Of a stretch of 17,940 nt of DNA, positions 1 to 7,466 are shown piece by piece. Position numbers and translations under genes: made by a program. Each line of letters starts with the position of its first letter. Position 1 is the stretch's first letter. The DNA comes from CAXBCP01 sp038120765. GTDB taxonomy: Bacteria; Pseudomonadota; Alphaproteobacteria; MPNO01; UBA830. Below the pieces are notes generated by a model. The model was not told the origin of the DNA. It saw only the letters and a program-made list of their open reading frames with translations, and made no database searches. The stretch spans positions 1 to 17,940 of the forward strand of contig JAYOMI010000072.1 of assembly GCA_038120765.1 (NCBI GenBank), read 5' to 3'.

Positions 1-957
1 TTGTCGGATGTCGCGGATACCTGCCTGACCGCGCTGCTGCCCGAGATCGAGCGGACCTTCGCCGCGGACCATGGCAAGGTGCCGGGCGGGACGATGGCGG
101 TGGTCGCTTTCGGCAAGCTGGGCAGCCGGGAAATGACCGTCAGTTCGGACCTCGACCTTATGTTCGTCTACGACTGTCCGCCGGATGTGTCTGAATCGGA
201 CGGCAAAAAGCCGCTTGCGCCGGGACAGTACTATGCCCGGCTGTGTCAGCGCTTTATCGGTGCGATCACAGCGCCCACGGGTGAGGGCCGCCTGTACGAG
301 GTCGATATGCGGCTGCGGCCGGCGGGCAATGCGGGGCCTATAGCGTCGTCGCTGGAGGCGTTCACGAAATATCAGCAGACCGACGCCTGGACCTGGGAAT
401 ATCAGGCGCTGACGCGGGCCCGGGTGGTGTGCGCCGAGGGCGATCTTGGCGCCCGGTTCGAGGACGTCATGCAGTCCGTGCTGACGACCCCGCGCGACGA
501 GAAGAAGATCCTCGCCGATGTCGCGGAGATGCGCGAGCGCCTCCGCAAGGAACACGGCACCAGCGACGTCTGGTCGGTCAAACATCTCGAAGGCGGCCTT
601 GTCGACATCGAATTCATCGCCCAGTACCTGCAGCTTCGCCACGCCGCCGCGCACCCCGACGTTCTCGCCCGGGATACGACGTCCGTCCTGATACGCGCTG
701 GGAAGGCGGGGCTGATTGAGGACAGGATTGCCCAAGACCTCATTGAAGCCGCCCGTCTGTGGCGGAATTTGCAGGGTATTCTCCGACTGACGGTCGAGGG
801 CAGCATGAATGCGGACACTGCCGCGCCGGCACTGAAGACCGTCATCGCCCGCGCCTGCGGCGCGGTTGACTTCGATCCGCTGGTACAAACAATGCAGGTC
901 ACCGCGGAGCGGACGAAAACGCATTTCGATACTGTCTTTCCGCCCGCCGCATCATAG
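1..957 (+). CDS. glnE: Glutamine synthetase adenylyltransferase, C-terminal part (5' end outside window)
   Basis: This is the C-terminal third (about 318 residues) of the bifunctional enzyme that adenylylates and deadenylylates glutamine synthetase under the control of PII. The frame is open from base 1, and GlnE proteins are usually about 950-1000 residues, so the gene begins upstream; the TTG at base 1 is not taken as a start. The nucleotidyltransferase signature of the second (adenylylating) domain is visible as FGKLGSREM followed by SSDLDL (window residues 38-52), with the metal-binding pair D50/D52. It is followed by RLRPAGNAG and by GGLVDIEFIAQYLQLRHA, typical of the GlnE C-terminal helical region. 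It ends in TAG. The next gene starts 36 bp later with its own strong ribosome binding site. Confidence 0.95.
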   Translation: MSDVADTCLTALLPEIERTFAADHGKVPGGTMAVVAFGKLGSREMTVSSDLDLMFVYDCPPDVSESDGKKPLAPGQYYARLCQRFIGAITAPTGEGRLYEVDMRLRPAGNAGPIASSLEAFTKYQQTDAWTWEYQALTRARVVCAEGDLGARFEDVMQSVLTTPRDEKKILADVAEMRERLRKEHGTSDVWSVKHLEGGLVDIEFIAQYLQLRHAAAHPDVLARDTTSVLIRAGKAGLIEDRIAQDLIEAARLWRNLQGILRLTVEGSMNADTAAPALKTVIARACGAVDFDPLVQTMQVTAERTKTHFDTVFPPAAS

Positions 958-993
958 ATAAAACATCGAACCGACACACAGAGGGAGAAGACG

Positions 994-1677
994 ATGCCGA
1001 GCAGGGAGATCAAGAACACCACCCGGGACAACCAGACCTATGACGGCTACCTGACCGAGCCGGAGGGCGACGAAAAACTTCCCGGTATTCTCATAATTCC
1101 AGCGATTTTCGGCACGGATGACGAAATGATGGCGCTTGCCGATGCCTGGGCGGCGGACGGCTTTATTGTTTCGGTGCCCGATATCTTCTGGCGCGTCATG
1201 CCGGGCCCGACCGCCGATATGGAGAAGGCATTCGGCCGCTATGAGGCATTCGATGTCGAACAGGGCTACAAGGATGTCGAAGACCTGCTGAAGGAACTGC
1301 GGGCCAATCCGCGCTGCAACGGTAAGGTCGCCGTGCTCGGCTTCTGCTTCGGCGGGCGTTACGCCCAGTACGCCTCGGCGCGCCTCGGCGCCGACGCCGC
1401 GGGCGCTTTTCACGGCACGATGATCGAGCTGGAGCTGAATCCCATGCCGCCGAAATCCTGCCCGGTGAGTTTCCATTTCGGCGCCGACGACCCGATCGTA
1501 CCGTTGGAGGCGGTCGAAAAGATCCGCGCGGCCTATGCCGGACACGACCATGCGGATATCGTCGCCCATGACGGCGCCGGCCACAATTTTTCGATGCCCA
1601 CCAAGGATGGCTATCATGCGGGCGTTGCCGCGACATCCCGCCAGGCGGTGCTCGATGCTTTCAACATGCTGAAATAA
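994..1677 (+). CDS. Dienelactone hydrolase family protein
   Basis: A 227-residue cytoplasmic alpha/beta hydrolase of the dienelactone hydrolase (carboxymethylenebutenolidase-like) family. The nucleophile elbow reads GFCFGG with Cys118 as nucleophile, the hallmark that separates this family from Ser hydrolases. The other triad members are probably D166 (in GADDPIVP) and H197 (in GAGHNF). Length matches the family. The start is fixed by a strong ribosome binding site, GGGAGA at 983-988, five bases before ATG. Many members act on dienelactone in chlorocatechol breakdown, but the family also has housekeeping members of unknown substrate. Its place between glnE and bcp, with no catechol genes alongside, gives no support for a specific substrate. 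Confidence 0.9.
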   Translation: MPSREIKNTTRDNQTYDGYLTEPEGDEKLPGILIIPAIFGTDDEMMALADAWAADGFIVSVPDIFWRVMPGPTADMEKAFGRYEAFDVEQGYKDVEDLLKELRANPRCNGKVAVLGFCFGGRYAQYASARLGADAAGAFHGTMIELELNPMPPKSCPVSFHFGADDPIVPLEAVEKIRAAYAGHDHADIVAHDGAGHNFSMPTKDGYHAGVAATSRQAVLDAFNMLK

Positions 1678-1687
1678 GGGACTGACG

Positions 1688-2149
1688 ATGATCGAAGCTG
1701 GAGACAAGGCGCCGGCCTTCAAGGGCGTTACGGACGGCGGTGGCAGCCTGTCGCTGAAGGACCTGAAGGGCAAGAAGGTCGTTCTGTATTTCTATCCGAA
1801 GGACGATACGCCCGGCTGTACGACCGAGGCTCAGGGCTTCCGTGACGCAATCAAGGATTTCGCAAAGTGTGGTGCGGAGATCGTCGGCGTGTCGAAAGAC
1901 AGCGTGAAACGGCATGACAGTTTCAAGGCCAAGCACGACCTGCCCTTTGCGCTGATCAGCGACGAGGACGGCGCGATCTGCGAGGCCTATGGCGTGTGGC
2001 AGGAAAAGAAGAACTACGGCAAGACCTATATGGGTATCGTGCGCAAGACCTTCCTCATCGACGAGAAAGGGAAGGTCGCCGAGGTGTGGCGCAACCTGCG
2101 GGTCAAAGGCCATGTCGAAAAGGTGCTGGAAGCTGCGAAGGCGTTGTGA
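1688..2149 (+). CDS. bcp: Thioredoxin-dependent thiol peroxidase, Bcp/PrxQ-type peroxiredoxin
   Basis: A 153-residue peroxiredoxin that reduces hydrogen peroxide and organic peroxides. The peroxidatic motif KDDTPGCTTEAQGFRD gives C44 as the peroxidatic cysteine. E. coli Bcp has a second cysteine five residues later; here that position is Q49, so the usual resolving cysteine is missing. Two other cysteines, C61 and C98, are present, and which one resolves, if any, cannot be told from sequence. Length is normal. The ribosome binding site AAGGGA (1676-1681) overlaps the stop codon of the upstream hydrolase gene, so the two are probably translated from one message. The stop is followed by the 49-bp gap with the DnaA-box and parS sequences. 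Confidence 0.95.
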   Translation: MIEAGDKAPAFKGVTDGGGSLSLKDLKGKKVVLYFYPKDDTPGCTTEAQGFRDAIKDFAKCGAEIVGVSKDSVKRHDSFKAKHDLPFALISDEDGAICEAYGVWQEKKNYGKTYMGIVRKTFLIDEKGKVAEVWRNLRVKGHVEKVLEAAKAL

Positions 2150-2156
2150 TCCGCAC

Positions 2157-2177
2157 TTACCCACAAGATGTGGATAA
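2157..2177. promoter_or_regulatory. Head-to-head pair of DnaA-box-like 9-mers
   Basis: The minus strand at 2169-2177 reads TTATCCACA (TGTGGATAA on plus), an exact match to the E. coli-type DnaA box. The plus strand at 2157-2165 reads TTACCCACA, one mismatch from it. The two face each other across three bases (AGA). As RNA the pair could fold into a 9-bp stem with one mismatch, but the three-base loop and the lack of a following T run argue against a terminator. It ends two bases before parS. Binding of DnaA is inferred from the match only. Confidence 0.6.
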
Positions 2178-2179
2178 CA

Positions 2180-2195
2180 TGTTTCACGTGAAACA
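2180..2195. promoter_or_regulatory. parS: parS centromere site (ParB/Spo0J binding)
   Basis: The 16-bp palindrome TGTTTCACGTGAAACA matches the bacterial chromosomal parS consensus at every position. ParB loads and spreads from such sites for chromosome segregation and SMC recruitment, and they normally lie in the origin-proximal part of the chromosome. It sits in the 49-bp gap between bcp and the DUF455 gene, four bases before the latter's likely GTG start, so ParB bound here could affect that gene's expression. I saw no second copy in the window. Confidence 0.93.
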
Positions 2196-2198
2196 ATC

Positions 2199-2999
2199 GT
2201 GACCCAGACCCTGTCCGACCGCGTGGTCGGGGTTCTCGGCACGTCCGATGCGGCATCCAAAGCCGGCGCGGCCCGGGCGGTCGCGTCGGACTGGCGGGCC
2301 GGGGTCATTCCCGAAATAGGCCGCGCGGCGCCGCGCGACCGGCCGAAACGCCCGGCAAGACCGGAACTGCTGCGCCCGCGCGAGATGCCGAAACGCGGCA
2401 AGGCGCAGAGCGAGGCCGGGCGCATCGCGCTGCTTCACGCGCTCGCCCATATCGAACTGAATGCCATCGATCTTGCCGCGGATATACTTGTCCGTTTCCC
2501 CGATGCCGGCATGCCGATGGATTTCTACAATGACTGGCTGACCGTGCTGGACGAGGAGGCCAAGCATTTCCTGCTGCTGTCGGCCCGGCTCGGCGAATTC
2601 GGCGCGGCCTACGGAGATCTTCCGGCTCATGACGGCCTGTGGCAGGCGGCGCAGGACACTGCCGACGACCTGCTGGCGCGGCTTGCGATCGTGCCGCTGG
2701 TGCTCGAAGCGCGCGGGCTCGACGTGACGCCGACCATGATCAGGAGCCTGCGCAATGCGGAGGACGCGGACTCCGCCGATGTGCTGGAAGTCATTTATCG
2801 TGACGAGATCGGCCATGTCGCCATCGGGCGCAAATGGTTCGAACACGTCTGCGCGGCGCGGTCTTCCGCCGATCCGGTGGCGACCTGGCAACGGCTGGTC
2901 AACGAGCGCTTCCGGGGCGGGCTGAAGGCCCCGTTCAACGACGACGCGCGCGCGGAGGCGGGGTTCGGCGTCGCCTATTACAAGGCGCTGGCGGGGTAA
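2199..2999 (+). CDS. Ferritin-like DUF455 family protein
   Basis: A 266-residue protein of the DUF455 family, a ferritin-like four-helix-bundle group of unknown biochemical role. The expected di-iron ligand pattern is visible in order: E86 (AHIELNAIDLA), E120-x-x-H123 (DEEAKHF), E170 (VLEARGLD) and E203-x-x-H206 (RDEIGHVAIG). An oxidative or iron-linked function is inferred from the fold and the neighbouring peroxiredoxin, not known. The GTG at 2199 is the first plausible start. There is no good Shine-Dalgarno sequence before it, because that space is occupied by parS; translation could start slightly further in. The N-terminal 70 residues are rich in Ala, Arg and Pro and are less conserved-looking. 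Confidence 0.85.
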   Translation: MTQTLSDRVVGVLGTSDAASKAGAARAVASDWRAGVIPEIGRAAPRDRPKRPARPELLRPREMPKRGKAQSEAGRIALLHALAHIELNAIDLAADILVRFPDAGMPMDFYNDWLTVLDEEAKHFLLLSARLGEFGAAYGDLPAHDGLWQAAQDTADDLLARLAIVPLVLEARGLDVTPTMIRSLRNAEDADSADVLEVIYRDEIGHVAIGRKWFEHVCAARSSADPVATWQRLVNERFRGGLKAPFNDDARAEAGFGVAYYKALAG

Positions 3000-3006
3000 G
3001 GCGGAC

Positions 3007-3717
3007 TTACGCCAGTTCCAGCAATATCTCCGCCAGCAGTTCAGGCGTATCGATCATCACGTCGTGGCCGGATTTCACGCTGCGCACGTCCCAGCCCGGC
3101 TTTTTGCTGAGCGGCACCGAGAACCGCTCGAAACTGCTGTTCGGGTGGAGTTCCGCCAGCAGGTACATCTTTTTCGGCACCTTTTCCCACGCGCCGGTCA
3201 GGTGCGCGGGCTGCGTGAAGGTTTTGAGTGGCTGCGGCACGCAGCGCCGGGTGACCCAGGCGGCATCGTCGGCATTCATCACGCCGAAATATTCGGGCGG
3301 CATGGGCGGCATTTTCCAGCCGTCGCCTGACTGCGCGACTGCCTCGCGGACATGCTGGGCCCGTTCCGGCGGCCAGCCGTCCATCAGCGACTTTCCGTCC
3401 TCGGAGACGAAAGCATCGAGCCAGACGGAGGCACGGAATTTTTCGACCCGCTGGTCCAGAACCGGCGTGATCACCTGTCCGCCATAGGAATGGCCGCAGA
3501 GGATAACGTCGTCCAGTTCCTCCATATCGATCACGCCGAGAACGTCGTTGATATGACAGTCGAGATCGACGTCCGGCGTCGCCAGATGGGCTCGCTCGCC
3601 GAGGCCCGTCAGCGTCGGGGTGAACACCCTGTGCCCGGCGGACTGGAGAATGTCCGTGACCCGCCGCCAGCACCAGCCGCCATGCCATGCGCCATGCACC
3701 AGTAAATACGTCGCCAT
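3007..3717 (-). CDS. Alpha/beta fold hydrolase (esterase-like)
   Basis: A 236-residue alpha/beta hydrolase resembling the plant methyl-salicylate esterase/hydroxynitrile-lyase-like group and its bacterial relatives. It opens with the strand and oxyanion region YLLVHGAWHGGWCW, has the nucleophile elbow GHSYGG (S77) and a C-terminal histidine in KSGHDVM (H218). The acidic triad member is not assigned. The start is well supported by AGGAGA on the minus strand (3728-3723), five bases before ATG. It converges on the DUF455 gene with a 7-bp gap and lies 94 bp downstream of the dioxygenase gene, possibly in one transcript. The substrate is unknown. Confidence 0.85.
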   Translation of the reverse strand: MATYLLVHGAWHGGWCWRRVTDILQSAGHRVFTPTLTGLGERAHLATPDVDLDCHINDVLGVIDMEELDDVILCGHSYGGQVITPVLDQRVEKFRASVWLDAFVSEDGKSLMDGWPPERAQHVREAVAQSGDGWKMPPMPPEYFGVMNADDAAWVTRRCVPQPLKTFTQPAHLTGAWEKVPKKMYLLAELHPNSSFERFSVPLSKKPGWDVRSVKSGHDVMIDTPELLAEILLELA

Positions 3718-3811
3718 GAATTTCTCCTGCTCCGGTGTGATGTTCCTGTTCGTTTATTCTGGGCCGCGAAAGCTGCGGGGGCAAATATCAATAAACGCCC
3801 GACGGCGAGTC

Positions 3812-4681
3812 TCAGGCGGGTGCCATCGTCACCGGTTTGTCGTCCGCGACCAGCACCCGGCGCAGTTTGCGGGGCTGATCCGCCGGAAAGTCGGTCCGGG
3901 CGTGCAGGGCGCGGCGGTTATCCCCGAGGACGAGATCGCCCACCCGCCACTTATGGCGGTAATGATCCGGGGAGTTCCGGATATGGGCGAAAACGGCGTC
4001 CAGGGTTGCGCGGTTTTCGGCCGCCGGCAGTTCGTCGATTTCCTCGGTCATCAGTTCGTTGACGTAGAGGAACCGCCGTCCGTCCCGCGGGTCGATCGCG
4101 ATCGCGGGATGGCGGTGACGGACCGATTTCGCCGGGTCGAACTTCTCCACCGTTTTGACCGACACGCCGAACTCGAAGCAGTTCAGGGCTTTGCGGCCCG
4201 CCAACCGGTCGCGCAGATCTGCGGGCAGGGTCTCGTACATCCGGCACGCGCTGGCGAAGATGGTATCGCCGCCGGTTTCCGGCACCGCCATCGCATACAG
4301 GCAGACCGCGCGCTGGGGCGTTTCCACGAAACAGGAATCCGTATGGTAGAAAATCTCGCCGTCGGGCAGGTAGCCGACCGGCTTGCCATCCTTGCGTTCG
4401 TTGGTGACCATCATCACCGCAGGATTCACCGGGGGTGCATCCGGATTGCGCTGGGCTTCCGGGCGGAGGTGACGGCTGACCTCGCCGAAGGTTCCGGCGA
4501 ACCGGATCTGGTCGTCCTCGGTCAATGACTGATTCGGGAAGACGAGCACCAAGTGATCGATCAGCGCCCTTTTCAGCATCCCGGCGGTTTCATCGCCGAT
4601 GGGCGCCGACAGATCCATGCCGTCCACACGGGCGCCGATATACGTTCCGAGGGGCGTGAATTGAGGAGCATTGGCTGTCAT
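3812..4681 (-). CDS. TauD/TfdA family 2-oxoglutarate-dependent dioxygenase
   Basis: A 289-residue Fe(II)/2-oxoglutarate dioxygenase of the TauD/TfdA family, whose members oxidise taurine, phenoxyacetates, alkyl sulfates and other small acids. The iron-binding facial triad is visible as H113-x-D115 (FYHTDSCF) and H260 (NRRALHARTDF). R274/R275 lie at the distance expected for the 2-oxoglutarate-binding arginine. The N-terminal stretch GTYIGARVDGMDLSAPI is typical of the family. No Shine-Dalgarno sequence precedes the ATG, but a -10-like TACAAT sits just upstream, which would make the message leaderless. The substrate is unknown; the neighbours suggest a role in catabolism. Confidence 0.88.
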   Translation of the reverse strand: MTANAPQFTPLGTYIGARVDGMDLSAPIGDETAGMLKRALIDHLVLVFPNQSLTEDDQIRFAGTFGEVSRHLRPEAQRNPDAPPVNPAVMMVTNERKDGKPVGYLPDGEIFYHTDSCFVETPQRAVCLYAMAVPETGGDTIFASACRMYETLPADLRDRLAGRKALNCFEFGVSVKTVEKFDPAKSVRHRHPAIAIDPRDGRRFLYVNELMTEEIDELPAAENRATLDAVFAHIRNSPDHYRHKWRVGDLVLGDNRRALHARTDFPADQPRKLRRVLVADDKPVTMAPA

Positions 4682-4687
4682 ACAGCG

Positions 4688-4693
4688 ATTGTA
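4688..4693 (-). promoter_or_regulatory. Candidate -10 element for the TauD-family gene
   Basis: TACAAT on the minus strand matches five of six bases of the sigma-70 -10 consensus and lies six bases before the ATG at 4681. Transcription would then begin at or next to the A of the start codon, giving a leaderless message, which agrees with the missing Shine-Dalgarno sequence. The -35 region is weak (TGGCAG, 18-bp spacer), so this is tentative. Confidence 0.35.
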
Positions 4694-4759
4694 TCGTATC
4701 TAGCCCGCCCGCTGCCAGAGACGAGATTTGACCGGACGTGTGAAGAATAGTTGGGTGGT

Positions 4760-5908
4760 CTATTTCTCCGTGCAGCCCGTCGGCAGATGGTTTGCCGCGC
4801 GGGCGTACTGGCCGGAGAGCCACGGGATGTGCTGTTCGGCCTGTATGGCGAGCTTCTTCAGCGGGTCGGGCAGGAACAGCGTGTTGCCGTAGATACGGGT
4901 CCAGCGCTGGGTGTGATCGGTCAGCGGCCGTTCGCGCCGCTCCCATTCAGCGAGGCCGGTGGCGAGATCGGGGGCGTTTTCCAGCGCGACGGCGAGCCCG
5001 AGACCGTTCATCATCGCATGACCGGCGCCCTGCGCCAGATAGGGCGGCATCGCGTGCGCGGCATCGCCGAGGATCGCGAGTTTACCGGTCGACCAGCGCT
5101 TGAGCCGGACGGTCTGTTACTGTGCCCAGCGGGCTTCGGCCCAGTCGGCCTCCGCGGCCACCCGCTCGAAGAACCCGCGCAAGGTGGGGAAGGATGCCGA
5201 CCACACTGCCGGGTTGATCGGCGTCGCGCGGGCATCGGTATCTTCTGCGAGGCTGCCCAGCAGGACATAGAACCGATCACGGTCTACCGGGCAGTAGAGT
5301 ACGCGCCGGTTATCGGCCCAGGCTTCGATCATCGGCGTACCGTCGGCGTCTGCAGCCCTGATTTCTTCCGGCAGGCGCGGGATGGCGATCCGGACGGCGC
5401 CGTCCCGCTCCAGCCGGCGTTGGGTCAGCAGGCCGCTCTCGTCGCGGAGGGTCGAATTCACGCCGTTCGCAATGACGACCAGGTCGGCGGCGAATCTCTG
5501 TCCGTCCGCTGTGAAAAGATGCCCATCCGGCCTTGTTTCCGAGATCGTGGCGCCGAAACGCAGGTCGACACCGGCGCGCCGCGCCTCGTCGGCGAGGACG
5601 TTGACGATGTGGCGTCGGTCGACGCGGTAGGGGCTGCGCTCGGTCGGCCGGCTCATCAGTACGCGGCCGTGACGGTCAAGCGAATCCCGCCGGTCCAGCC
5701 GTGCGCCACCTGCCAGCACGTCATCCAGGACGCCGAAAGTCTCGAAGATCGCCGCCATGTTGCGCTGGACGGCGATTCCATAGCCTTCGGAATCGACCGC
5801 TTCGCGCCGTTCGTGGAGGCGCACCGTCCAGTTGCGGCGGGCAAGCGCGATGGCGGCGACAAGTCCGCCAAATCCGCCGCCGACGATATCCGCTGTGCCT
5901 GGGGTCAT
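4760..5908 (-). pseudogene. FAD-dependent aromatic-ring monooxygenase gene broken by an in-frame TAA
   Basis: This encodes a protein like the single-component FAD monooxygenases (salicylate or 6-hydroxynicotinate hydroxylase group, PF01494). The frame runs from ATG at 5908, through the dinucleotide-binding loop VGGGFGG (G10-x-G12-x-x-G15) and the NGVNSTLRD region that replaces the usual DG motif, to a TAA at 5119-5117 (codon 264). The same frame continues directly with QTVRLKRW and the FAD-binding GD motif LAILGDAAHAMPP (D282), and ends at 4760. Ignoring the stop gives 382 codons, a normal family length. The truncated product lacks the GD motif and C-terminal helices and should not hold FAD properly. 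The frame is intact on both sides, so a single base change or base-call error is enough. It is divergent from the UbiD-type gene. Confidence 0.85.
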
Positions 5909-6053
5909 TCTTTTTCCGTATTCCGGTGTCGCCTTCCGTAATGGATTTTGTAATAATTGCTGCAACGCAACAAAGCAAATCGAACGGGTGCTGCCTCTTT
6001 CGCCTTCCCAGACGCAAAGACTCCAATCCAGCCGCCGATAACAAGGAATTAAA
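5909..6053. other. Divergent control region between monooxygenase and UbiD-type decarboxylase genes
   Basis: This 145-bp gap must hold promoters for both flanking genes. The ribosome binding site of the UbiD-type gene is clear: AAGGAA at 6043-6048. An AT-rich core near 5945-5960 (TAATAAT) is the likeliest -10 region, but I find no convincing -35 partner on either strand. An imperfect dyad TTGC-N6-GCAA at 5957-5970 resembles a LysR- or MarR-type half-site arrangement. No regulator gene adjoins, so this is only a candidate operator. Confidence 0.35.
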
Positions 6054-7439
6054 ATGACCGACCAAAGTCTCCGTGGTTTCGTAGAAATGGTGCAGCGCGA
6101 TTTTCCGGATGACTTCGTCCGGATCTCGGCCCCCGTGCGCCGCGACCTGGATATCACCTCCGCTGTTTTCGAACTGGAGCGGAGCGGGAAATACCCCGTC
6201 GTCCTCTTTGAAGACGTCGAGGGATTCGATCTGCCGGTGGTCACGAACGTCGCCGGGAACCGGCGGCTTCTGGCCGCCGCCATGGGCTGCACGCCGGACG
6301 ATCTGCCGCTGGCATATCGCGAACGCTGCCAGAACTACCTGCCGGTCGAAGTGGTTGGCGACGCGCCGTTCGAGGAAGTGATCCTGGAAGGCGACGATGT
6401 CGATCTCACCAAATTGCCGATACCGTTTCATTTCTCGGTCGATGCCGCCCCCTATATCACGGCGGGCCAGATTGCGGCGCGCGACCCGGAAACCGGTGTC
6501 GATACGGTAGGTTTCCACCGGCTGATGCTGAAGGGGAAGAACCGGCTTGGCCTGTCGCTGCATTCGCGCCGCCGGATGTACGAATTTCACCGCCGGGCCG
6601 AGGCAAAAGGCGAGGCCCTGCCAGCGGTTATCACCATCGGCACCCATCCGATCCACTACATGGGATCGATGGCCTATCACTATCCGCCGTCGGTACGGAA
6701 ATACGAAATCATCGGCGCCCTGTTCGGGGCACCCTACAAGGTCGCGGTCAGCCGTACCGCGGATCTTGAAGTGCCCGCGGGCGCGGAGATCGTGATAGAG
6801 GGCGAAATCCTTGCCGACACGCGCGAGCCGGAAGGCCCGTTCGGCGAATTCACCGGCTATGCGTCACACCGGTCTACCGAGAATGTCTTCGTCGCCAAAC
6901 GGGTGATGATGCGCAAGGATGCCATGTTCCACAGCGTCGCGTCCGGCACGGCCGCCGACCACATCCTTGTCTCCTCGATCAGCCGTGAAGCCGAAATTCT
7001 GAACGCGCTGCGGCGCAACCTGCCGAACGTCACGGGCGTGCATGTACCGCTGAGCACGGTCGGCGCGCTGATGGCCGTCGTGCAGATGAAAAAAACCGCA
7101 GAAGGCCAGCCCAAGCAGGCGATCATGGCGGCGCTCGGCACCGAGTTCTATGTCAAGATCGTGGTGGTGGTCGACGAGGACGTCGATATTTTCAATCTGT
7201 CCGACGTCATGTGGGCGGTTGCGACCCGGACCCGCGCCAATCAGGACATGACACTGATTCACGGGGCGATGGGCGCCATTCTGGATCCGACGTCCGATCC
7301 CGAAAATCATACCCTGACCAAAGTCGGCATCGATGCGACGAAGCCGGCCGGCAAGGACTTTGCCGAGCGGTTGGTTGTCTCCGACGAGCAGCGCGACCGT
7401 ATCCGCGACATCCTTCAGAAGGCGCAGGTCCGGCTGTGA
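6054..7439 (+). CDS. UbiD family decarboxylase (prenylated-FMN dependent)
   Basis: A 461-residue UbiD-family (de)carboxylase, a group that uses prenylated FMN to add or remove CO2 on aromatic or alpha,beta-unsaturated acids. The family hallmark REPEGPFGEFTGY lies at 257-269. R156, E260 and E265 have exactly the spacing of the catalytic triad R173-E277-E282 of the fungal decarboxylase Fdc1, so the active site looks complete. A run of KGKNRLG and IGTHPIHYMGSMAYHYPP resembles non-ubiquinone UbiD relatives in catabolic clusters. It is therefore not assigned as ubiD of ubiquinone synthesis. The cofactor-making UbiX is not in the window and must be supplied from elsewhere. It has a good ribosome binding site and converges on hydrolase 2 with a 27-bp gap that shows no obvious terminator. 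Confidence 0.92.
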   Translation: MTDQSLRGFVEMVQRDFPDDFVRISAPVRRDLDITSAVFELERSGKYPVVLFEDVEGFDLPVVTNVAGNRRLLAAAMGCTPDDLPLAYRERCQNYLPVEVVGDAPFEEVILEGDDVDLTKLPIPFHFSVDAAPYITAGQIAARDPETGVDTVGFHRLMLKGKNRLGLSLHSRRRMYEFHRRAEAKGEALPAVITIGTHPIHYMGSMAYHYPPSVRKYEIIGALFGAPYKVAVSRTADLEVPAGAEIVIEGEILADTREPEGPFGEFTGYASHRSTENVFVAKRVMMRKDAMFHSVASGTAADHILVSSISREAEILNALRRNLPNVTGVHVPLSTVGALMAVVQMKKTAEGQPKQAIMAALGTEFYVKIVVVVDEDVDIFNLSDVMWAVATRTRANQDMTLIHGAMGAILDPTSDPENHTLTKVGIDATKPAGKDFAERLVVSDEQRDRIRDILQKAQVRL

Positions 7440-7466
7440 CGGCAATTTTCCTGACGGAACGCGCGC

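Noticed and set aside
952..1773. Minus-strand open frame of 273 codons
   Set aside because: It is antisense to the dienelactone hydrolase family gene, which has a strong ribosome binding site and a complete triad.
2157..2177. Hairpin after bcp as an intrinsic terminator
   Set aside because: The stem has only a three-base loop and no T run follows; exact agreement with DnaA boxes and the adjoining parS explain the symmetry better.
4751..5941. Plus-strand open frame of 396 codons
   Set aside because: It is antisense to the broken monooxygenase gene, whose translation shows clear family motifs on the other strand; the plus-strand protein has none and reflects GC-rich codon bias.
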